NCBI GenBank assembly: GCA_964504195.1
Contig: CAZDDI010000061.1
Span: 1 to 26,401, forward strand
Length of the DNA stretch: 26,401 nt
Reading direction: 5' to 3'
Source of the DNA: CAZDDI01 sp964504195
GTDB taxonomy: Bacteria; Chloroflexota; Anaerolineae; B4-G1; SLSP01
Positions 6,557 to 12,854 of this stretch are shown one piece after another. The position numbers and the translations under genes were made by a program. Below the pieces are notes generated by a model, which was not told the DNA's origin, ran no database searches, and saw only the letters and a list, made by a program, of their open reading frames with translations. Each line of letters starts with the position of its first letter. The first letter of the stretch is position 1.

Positions 6557-8812
6557 TTACCGCACGCGCAATGGACGCGATAAAATGATATTGTCCTGGC
6601 GTGCGCCACTATCCGCCGCCCGTACCGGCAGACGTTCTCTTGTATGCAGCAAGTACAAGCCCACAGAGATCTCGTACTCTCCTGGCGGTAGTTCTGGCGG
6701 CAATACGAGCCGATGCTGATCCCACACATACTGATCCAACGGCCAGCGCATTGTCGGGAAGCCCCCCGGGTTCAAGTGATCGGATTGTGCCCACACTTGC
6801 CCTTCGGGACGCACTAGATGCACAAAAACCTGGTAATTCTGTGCTGGGGGCACTTGGGCAGCCCAGTACAGCGTTACTTCGACTGTCTCACCTGGGTGGG
6901 CTGTCTGTGGCACCAGATCAAAGCCCAACAATGCGATCTCGCCGCCAAAATCGGCGTGTAGCGGATAGTGCGCAGGGCGTGCCTCACCTGGCGCTGAGCG
7001 ATAGTGAAACCAGCGTGTATGATCCGCAATCCCCACTTTGAAACTGGCAAATGCCAGCAATAGCGCCAATGCCGTGTAAACTGCGCGCGGTGCAATAGCT
7101 TCTTCAAGATAGGTTTGAGGCTGCAGCGGGGGACGATAGAACCACAGTGTCAGTAACAGCCCCCCCACCCCCAATGCTGCAATTAACCAACCCACTTGTC
7201 GCGGTGGAGTATCCTCAAAGCGGACTAGCACTTCATGAGAACCGGCAGGGATCGGGACAGTAATCCAGCCCTCCGGGTGCGCTAATTCAATAGGTACAGG
7301 GATACCATCAAGATACGCCTGCCAACCCGGGAAATCGAAGAGATAAAAGCGCAAGATAAAGGCTTCAGGCGTCTCAACAAAGTAACGATTAAGCGTCGGG
7401 CCTTGTTCTAGCAGCTGCGCGGTTGCGTCCGCTGGTACCCCATAGATGCGGGCGAGCGGCGAGCCCCATAGCTGTTGCCGCCAATAGGATTGCAACAATG
7501 GTTGCGCCGGGGCAGGGATTACCGTCACAGTGGTGGGAAGAAAATCATCGGTTGAAGTCGTACCTCGTGCCCATCCTTCCAACTCAAAAGCAATCATGCC
7601 AGTAGGACTGACATCGCCGAATTCTGCTTCCCAGAGGGGCGGGTACAAACCTGGCAGCGCGGCAAACAATAATAAGCCGGTTGCGCCCCAGACTATCCAG
7701 CGCGTGCGCAGTCTCTCCAGTCCGGCGGCCAGTGGTGCTATCACAGCAGCTAACGGCCCTAAGAAACGCCAGGGGAATTGAAAGTAGGCTAGGCCTGGAG
7801 CATGTTCCCAGATGGACGCGCTGTAAGGCGTGATAAGAAAAAACAATAGGATGGTACTTAGGACATAGAAAAAACTACGTCGGCGTTGCTCCGGTGCATG
7901 CCAGAGTAGCCCCCCACCAGCCAGTGCTACGATGAGGCCCAGTGGGCCGACCGTGTTGGGTAATTGTGGCGTTGTTGCCCCCCAATCCAGCGGTGGTAGC
8001 AACGCCAGCAGCGTGCGAAGCGGCACAAAATGGTTACGGAAATCATAGTGCGCACTGCCAATGACATCCAGTTTGACATAACCACGTTCAAGAAGAAATG
8101 GTAACCAAAAGAAAGCCGTGAGCGCGGCCAGGAGCAGTCCAGCGAGTACCCCCCACTTAAATTGTTGCTTTTGCCCTAAAATTAACCAGTGCCACAACCC
8201 CAGCCCTATTAACAGCCCCAACATTGTCAAGGCCGTAAGATTGTGGCTACAAAACACTATACACGCAGAAAGTACCGCGCCCAGCAATATCCAACGTCCG
8301 CCACCACGCCAGAGGCGCTCCCAGAACCACAACGTGAGCGGGAGCAATGCCACAGCAAAGACTTCAGGGACATCGCCGCGTATGTGGGAGTTGATTAACA
8401 GAATGTAAGGACTGCACAAAAACACTGTCGCAGAGAGGAAGCCCCCCCGTGCGCCACCATATTCCTTGCCTAATAAATACGCCCCTACCCCCCCCAGAAT
8501 GTACGCCAGTAGCAGTACTCCTTTGGTGCCCGCTACAGCGCGTTCAGGTTGTAACAAAGTAAGCCAACTTCCTAGATGGTAAGTAAAAGGTGCGTAGTAG
8601 TTAAAAATAGGATAACCATAGCCATAGTAATAATCTGGAGCCCAGCGCGGATAAAACTCTCCTGCGCGTAGGCTATACCCCATTTCGGCAGTACGGTAGA
8701 TGTGCAACTCGGCGTCGGTAGCGCGAGGTAGGCCCGGACGCGCGAGCAAGGGCCATGCCAGCAGAAGCCCCAAACAGACCACAAGTAAAAGCATCACAAT
8801 ACGATGTTTCAT
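6557..8812 (-). CDS. PTPS-related polytopic membrane protein with C-terminal beta-sandwich
   Basis: A 751-aa integral membrane protein. Residue 8-25 is the first membrane segment; the following loop has ATDAELHIYRTAEM and FYPRWAPD (residues 31-60), then GYGYPIFNYY, the signature of the '6-pyruvoyl-tetrahydropterin synthase related' membrane family (Pfam PTPS_related), which resembles GT-C glycosyltransferases despite its name. The acidic pair Asp33/Glu35 sits where GT-C enzymes have their catalytic acids. About ten to twelve hydrophobic segments follow to residue 390, then an extracytoplasmic part. Residues about 627-751 are a beta-sandwich module (PGETVEVTLYW ... VFVHLV ... GLYLLHTRERLPV) repeated in the neighbouring upstream gene. 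Its ATG overlaps the stop of that gene by four bases (ATGA), so both are coupled. Likely role: transfer or modification of a lipid-linked sugar at the envelope (inference). Confidence 0.75.
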   Translation of the reverse strand: MKHRIVMLLLVVCLGLLLAWPLLARPGLPRATDAELHIYRTAEMGYSLRAGEFYPRWAPDYYYGYGYPIFNYYAPFTYHLGSWLTLLQPERAVAGTKGVLLLAYILGGVGAYLLGKEYGGARGGFLSATVFLCSPYILLINSHIRGDVPEVFAVALLPLTLWFWERLWRGGGRWILLGAVLSACIVFCSHNLTALTMLGLLIGLGLWHWLILGQKQQFKWGVLAGLLLAALTAFFWLPFLLERGYVKLDVIGSAHYDFRNHFVPLRTLLALLPPLDWGATTPQLPNTVGPLGLIVALAGGGLLWHAPEQRRRSFFYVLSTILLFFLITPYSASIWEHAPGLAYFQFPWRFLGPLAAVIAPLAAGLERLRTRWIVWGATGLLLFAALPGLYPPLWEAEFGDVSPTGMIAFELEGWARGTTSTDDFLPTTVTVIPAPAQPLLQSYWRQQLWGSPLARIYGVPADATAQLLEQGPTLNRYFVETPEAFILRFYLFDFPGWQAYLDGIPVPIELAHPEGWITVPIPAGSHEVLVRFEDTPPRQVGWLIAALGVGGLLLTLWFYRPPLQPQTYLEEAIAPRAVYTALALLLAFASFKVGIADHTRWFHYRSAPGEARPAHYPLHADFGGEIALLGFDLVPQTAHPGETVEVTLYWAAQVPPAQNYQVFVHLVRPEGQVWAQSDHLNPGGFPTMRWPLDQYVWDQHRLVLPPELPPGEYEISVGLYLLHTRERLPVRAADSGARQDNIILSRPLRVR

Positions 8813-11031
8813 TCTTGCACCTTAATCGGGCCTAACAACACCCGCTCGTCCAGATGATACCAACCTGCTGGCGCAATGACCGGCAAACGACCGGTTGCAG
8901 CGTGAAAGAGTCCCACTTGCACGGGATAAGAGCCAGCAGGTGTATCTGGGCTTAGTGTAATGTGGCGCACGTCGGTTACAAGAGCGCCCGTGTGCCAGCC
9001 TGGCCCGGAGCCATCATGACTGCCCCAGACCTGGACATCATCCCCTATCGCCTGTGCGAATACAAGATAATCGTGAGCAAGCGACGGTTGTGGTTGCCAA
9101 TAGAGCGTCAATGTGAAGGTTTCTCCAGCACATACCTGACGTGGCTCCAATACATAGCCCACCAGAGCGATTTCATTGCCGAAATTTGCATATAGGTTGT
9201 TCGGCCAAGGCCCTGACCGTGGCGTAAGATTCACCTTGCCTACGACAACACTATCGCCTAATAGCGAGCCATTGCCACTGAGGGCGGGGAGTCGCCCAGC
9301 AGTCGTTTCATATAGTCCCAGGTATGTGGTGATATGCGCCGGTGCGTAGGCCGCAGTTGGTAAATCTACACGATAAACATCCATAAAGGGCCAATTCCCC
9401 TTCCAAAAAGTCGTAGGAGCACGTCCCAGGCCAGGCCAAGTATCACGCTGAGATATCAAAGCTCCGTTTTCATCTACGAGATGAATGAAGACCGTGTAGG
9501 GGATTGGCGTCCATTGCAGCGGCTCCCAGACCACGGTTACGAAGATCGGTTCGCCGGGCTGCACTGTAGCGGGCTGTATGTCTACCGCGAGTACGCGAGC
9601 TGTATCTCCAAACTGGAGATGCACTGGTTGACCCGGAAATGGCTCAGTGACGCGCGGCGGATAGCTGACCGCTGGCCATAAGTAGCCCCACAAGCTAATC
9701 AGCATCAGCGGGAACATCAAGAGTGTCCAAAATCCCCCTACCCAACGGCTATTTTGTACACTCCGCTGCAATCCGCCAACCAATATAACGGCAAAAGCCG
9801 GTAGCACTGGAAAGAGAAACCGGCCCATCGGTCCGGCAGGTTGGATCAAGATATAGTAAGCAACAATAACCGTGAAAATAACGATGGCCGTAAACAAGAG
9901 CGCCAGCGCCATAGGGCGTGGCCCGCGCCGGGGCAATAGGTACCCTAGTAGTGAAAGAATGCAGATTATCAGCAAACTCATGTATATCCACGAAGGCAAG
10001 GGGATTTGCCCATAGCCGAAGCGCCCCCACAGAGTAGCCCATAGATAGGGCAACCCTTGCCAAAGTGCCCAGGCATTACCCTGTGCCGGACGGCCGCTCC
10101 ACAGAGCATTGACCATGTTGAGGCCGGTAGGGTCGCCATATAGTTGCCAATTGCGCCAGAACCACCACCCCGCCAGGAGAAGCGTTAAACTAGCAATGAT
10201 TGCCATTGCCAAGAGCCAAAAACGTATAAGTTTCTTGAAGGTTGGCTCAACCAGATTGCGTGCGATTGAAAGATACACGGACGGGGCAATGATCAGCCCG
10301 AGAGCTACCAGATGCAGCTTGCTGAGCAGCGCAAGACCGTAAACCACACCCAACGCTATCAAGGTACTGAAATTTGGGGCGCTTTGTAACAGCACGACAC
10401 ACAATAGCAGGACACCGGTTCCAGCAGCAGCAGCGATAATGTCGTTGTTCATCGCCCCACTGAGGTAGATGAACTGCGGATTGAGCGCCACTAACAGGGC
10501 CGCACTCCAGGCCAAATAAGAATCACTCCATATACGCAGCGTTAGTTGGTAGGTCAAAAAGACGGTCAATGCACCGAGCAACACATTAACCCAGCGCGGT
10601 AACATAGCTGCGAGGAAACCATCCTGAAAAGGAAAATTTTCAGCTGGAGTATGCCAATACTGAAGTTTGTTATCCACCCCTACATCCCAATTACGATATC
10701 CCCAAAATGGGTTAATAGGATGTTCGTAATCTTGCGTGTGTGGAGAGATAACAGAGCTACTAACCAGTGCGCTCAGAGCATAATACAACGGTGGATGATG
10801 GCTCTGCGAGCGCACAGTCTCTGCTCCTTGCACCGGCAGACTGCGCTGGGTTACGAGATGGCGTACATAGCGATAATGACGGAGTTCATCGGTGGATTCA
10901 AACAGTGGGTTGGCAAGGCTAACGCTGAAGGCCAACGTGAGGAATAATAGTATCAATATTGAGCAAAAGCGGCACGAGCTAACTGGCTTTTGCGGGGAAT
11001 CCCCCACCCTAGCAGACAATATAGTGTTCAC
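8809..11031 (-). CDS. GT39-like (PMT/ArnT-type) membrane glycosyltransferase with two C-terminal beta-sandwiches
   Basis: A 740-aa polytopic protein. The first membrane segment is at residues 23-42, followed by FESTDELRHYRYV with the acidic pair Asp48-Glu49 in the first outer loop, as in GT-C glycosyltransferases that use polyprenyl-phosphate sugars. HHPPLYYALSALV (78-90) and NPQFIYLSGAMNNDI (about 185-200) fit the PMT/ArnT-like architecture. About ten more hydrophobic segments reach residue 460. Two copies of the same beta-sandwich follow, about 478-585 and 619-735 (PGEPIFVTVVW/AGETFTLTLYW, then GLYETTAGRLP/GLFHAATGRLP). The start is GTG 11031, directly after a -10 box (leaderless). The gene is first in a two-gene unit with the downstream membrane protein. 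The sugar donor and acceptor are not readable from the sequence. Confidence 0.75.
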   Translation of the reverse strand: MNTILSARVGDSPQKPVSSCRFCSILILLFLTLAFSVSLANPLFESTDELRHYRYVRHLVTQRSLPVQGAETVRSQSHHPPLYYALSALVSSSVISPHTQDYEHPINPFWGYRNWDVGVDNKLQYWHTPAENFPFQDGFLAAMLPRWVNVLLGALTVFLTYQLTLRIWSDSYLAWSAALLVALNPQFIYLSGAMNNDIIAAAAGTGVLLLCVVLLQSAPNFSTLIALGVVYGLALLSKLHLVALGLIIAPSVYLSIARNLVEPTFKKLIRFWLLAMAIIASLTLLLAGWWFWRNWQLYGDPTGLNMVNALWSGRPAQGNAWALWQGLPYLWATLWGRFGYGQIPLPSWIYMSLLIICILSLLGYLLPRRGPRPMALALLFTAIVIFTVIVAYYILIQPAGPMGRFLFPVLPAFAVILVGGLQRSVQNSRWVGGFWTLLMFPLMLISLWGYLWPAVSYPPRVTEPFPGQPVHLQFGDTARVLAVDIQPATVQPGEPIFVTVVWEPLQWTPIPYTVFIHLVDENGALISQRDTWPGLGRAPTTFWKGNWPFMDVYRVDLPTAAYAPAHITTYLGLYETTAGRLPALSGNGSLLGDSVVVGKVNLTPRSGPWPNNLYANFGNEIALVGYVLEPRQVCAGETFTLTLYWQPQPSLAHDYLVFAQAIGDDVQVWGSHDGSGPGWHTGALVTDVRHITLSPDTPAGSYPVQVGLFHAATGRLPVIAPAGWYHLDERVLLGPIKVQE

Positions 11032-11039
11032 AAGGGGCT

Positions 11040-11067
11040 ATTGTAGCGGTTTTTCAACAAGAGGCAA
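11040..11067 (-). promoter_or_regulatory. Promoter for the glycosyltransferase pair
   Basis: On the minus strand, TTGCCT (11062-11067) and TACAAT (11040-11045) are 16 bp apart. TACAAT ends 8 nt before the GTG at 11031, so transcription would begin at or beside the start codon, and no Shine-Dalgarno sequence is present. Confidence 0.55.
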
Positions 11068-11139
11068 GTCCATATTTCGCATAGCCAATTGCTAATTAAA
11101 AGTAAAAAACAACTCTTTTCTGCATCCTTACCCCAACCC

Positions 11140-11161
11140 CTATGACTACGCGAAATCATAG
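11140..11161. repeat. Short hairpin between the FHA regulator and the glycosyltransferase genes
   Basis: CTATGA at 11140-11145 pairs with TCATAG at 11156-11161, directly beside the run TAAAAAAG at 11162-11169. On the minus strand the T-run precedes the stem rather than following it, so it does not have proper terminator geometry. The rest of 11046-11176 is AT-rich and holds only the promoter. Confidence 0.35.
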
Positions 11162-11176
11162 TAAAAAAGCAGCATT

Positions 11177-11821
11177 TCACCGCCGTGACTCGAAACGAAA
11201 GCCGTGTCCCCGCACGGTTACTACATAGTTGTGATCAGGATCCAATTCAACCAACCGCTCGCGCAAACGATGTACTAACGCATCCAGTGCCTGATCTGTT
11301 ACCCCGCCAACGGCATCAGGCCAGACGCGTTGCACCATCGCTTCGCGCGTCGCCACGTTGCCGTTCAATTCCATCAAATAACTAAGTAATACAAACTGCG
11401 CGGGCGAGAGGGGCGGCTCCAATTCACGCCGGCCCAGCCGTACACTGCGCGACTTTTCATCCAATTCGATACCCAGCAATGGGAACGCCGTTGGCTCCAA
11501 CGGCAACGTGGCATCACCAGCGATAAATCCTAAACACACCACCCCGGCAATGGTGATCTCATCACCATCACGCAACCGATAAGATTGCTCGTGTACCGGC
11601 TCACCATTGACGCACGTGCCATTTTTACTACCCAAATCACGTAGCAAATAGCCTTGTGCATCACGCTCAACACGAGCATGATAACGTGATATCTGCCGCT
11701 CCAATAACACCACTTCACAATCCGCCGCACGGCCCAACGTGACACGTTCCTGATCCAGCATGTAACGCGCACCGGTACCAGCTCCTTCATACACAATCAA
11801 CAATGGAACTTGTTCGCCCAT
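11177..11821 (-). CDS. FHA domain-winged-helix transcriptional regulator
   Basis: A 214-aa protein. The N-terminal FHA domain (about 5-100) has the phosphothreonine-binding residues Gly30-Arg31, Ser45 and His48, Asn67-Gly68-Thr69 and Asn72-Gly73. The C-terminal half (about 112-212) is an OmpR/PhoB-type winged helix (L-S-P-A-Q-F-V-L-L, then VHRLRERL recognition helix and the V-R-G-H-G-F-R-F wing). There is no receiver domain, so input is expected to be a phosphorylated protein rather than a phospho-aspartate. ATG 11821 is preferred over the upstream TTG 11845 because GGGAGGTGAT lies directly before it and the TTG overlaps the kinase -35 box. The gene diverges from the Ser/Thr kinase gene across 52 bp, suggesting the kinase is its partner. 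Mycobacterial EmbR is an analogue, with the domain order reversed and a BTAD domain added. Confidence 0.88.
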   Translation of the reverse strand: MGEQVPLLIVYEGAGTGARYMLDQERVTLGRAADCEVVLLERQISRYHARVERDAQGYLLRDLGSKNGTCVNGEPVHEQSYRLRDGDEITIAGVVCLGFIAGDATLPLEPTAFPLLGIELDEKSRSVRLGRRELEPPLSPAQFVLLSYLMELNGNVATREAMVQRVWPDAVGGVTDQALDALVHRLRERLVELDPDHNYVVTVRGHGFRFESRR

Positions 11822-11838
11822 ATCACCTCCCACCAACC

Positions 11839-11873
11839 TTGACAAACTCAGCCACCGGTTTATGATAATACCT
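11839..11873 (+). promoter_or_regulatory. Kinase promoter in a 52-bp divergent intergenic region
   Basis: TTGACA at 11839-11844 and TATGAT at 11861-11866 are 16 bp apart. The -10 is followed by seven bases and then ATG 11874, implying a leaderless mRNA. On the opposite strand the same bases read TATTATCAT, which could be the -10 of the FHA regulator, so the two promoters would overlap and compete. A regulator bound here could control both genes. Confidence 0.7.
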
Positions 11874-12854
11874 ATGGTGAGATTGTTGGAACCACAGACC
11901 GTCCTACAAGGACGCTATAAAATAGCCGGACCCATAGGCCAGGGCGGCATGGGCGCGGTCTACCGCGCCGAAGATATCCTGCTACCGGGGCGAATTTGCG
12001 CCCTTAAAGAAGTTGCACCCGATCCGGAAAGTGCGCCGGAGATAGTGATGCAAATTCAGGAACAGTTTCGGCGTGAGGCTGAAGTATTGGCGCGATTGGA
12101 TCACCCTAATCTACCAAAAGTATCCGATTACTTCACTGCCAATGCACGTGAATATCTAGTGATGGACTTCGTCCCCGGTCACGACCTACGCGAACTAGTC
12201 AACGAGGCCCGCGCTCAACGTGAATTCCTGCCCGAACCACAGGTCTTGGTCTGGAGCGAACAGCTATGCGAAGCACTCGCTTACCTGCACGCACAGGAGC
12301 CGTCCATCCTACACCGTGACCTGAAGCCCTCCAACATCAAACTCACCCCTTCGGGACTTATCAAACTAGTAGATTTCGGGCTGGTAAAAATCCTAACAGG
12401 CGACGAATCTCGCACAGTCACGGTCATTCAGGGCCGTGGAACGGCGGCCTACACGCCACTGGAGCAATACGGTGGGGATGACGCACATACAGACACCCAA
12501 AGCGACATATACGCACTCGGGGCAACGCTCTACAACCTATTGACTGGACGCCCGCCAGCAACCGCTCGCGAGCGCTTTCTCAACACAGACGCCCTGATTA
12601 CCCCCCGCACGCTCAATCCCGCCATCTCACCCCATGTCGAGCGAGCCATTCTTCAGGCACTAGCCTTGCATCCTAAAGAACGTCCGCAAACAGTAGCGAG
12701 TTTCAAGAAGCTGTTGCAACACACGCAACTTTCAGATAACATTGAAATCCTTGAATCGCGGTCCCGCGTATGGCGTAAAGCCTTGCACACCAACCTACCG
12801 TTGGTACTTACGCTACTCGCACTATTGACGGTGGCACTATTGTTGACGCCCTAA
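11874..12854 (+). CDS. Tail-anchored Hanks-type Ser/Thr protein kinase
   Basis: A 326-aa eukaryotic-like Ser/Thr kinase. Glycine loop GQGGMGAVY (22-30), ATP-anchoring Lys45 (ALKEV), HRDLKPSN with catalytic Asp149, and DFG with Asp167 are all present. The activation segment ends in T-P-L-E-Q-Y rather than canonical APE. A single hydrophobic segment (about 306-324) lies at the very end, with no extracellular sensor domain, so the kinase is membrane-tethered with its catalytic part in the cytoplasm. ATG 11874 is chosen because the earlier in-frame ATG at 11862 lies inside the -10 box. It is divergent from the FHA-winged-helix regulator and overlaps the GH3-like gene by 18 bp at the 3' end. The activating input is unknown; FHA proteins at 11177 and 15861 are plausible targets (inference). 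Confidence 0.93.
   Translation: MVRLLEPQTVLQGRYKIAGPIGQGGMGAVYRAEDILLPGRICALKEVAPDPESAPEIVMQIQEQFRREAEVLARLDHPNLPKVSDYFTANAREYLVMDFVPGHDLRELVNEARAQREFLPEPQVLVWSEQLCEALAYLHAQEPSILHRDLKPSNIKLTPSGLIKLVDFGLVKILTGDESRTVTVIQGRGTAAYTPLEQYGGDDAHTDTQSDIYALGATLYNLLTGRPPATARERFLNTDALITPRTLNPAISPHVERAILQALALHPKERPQTVASFKKLLQHTQLSDNIEILESRSRVWRKALHTNLPLVLTLLALLTVALLLTP

Noticed and set aside
11140..11161. Terminator between the FHA regulator and the glycosyltransferase genes
   Set aside because: The T-run is on the wrong side of the stem for minus-strand termination and the stem is only 6 bp.
11862..11873. ATG at 11862 as the kinase start
   Set aside because: It lies inside the -10 box TATGAT at 11861-11866; ATG 11874 begins just after it and gives the family N-terminus.
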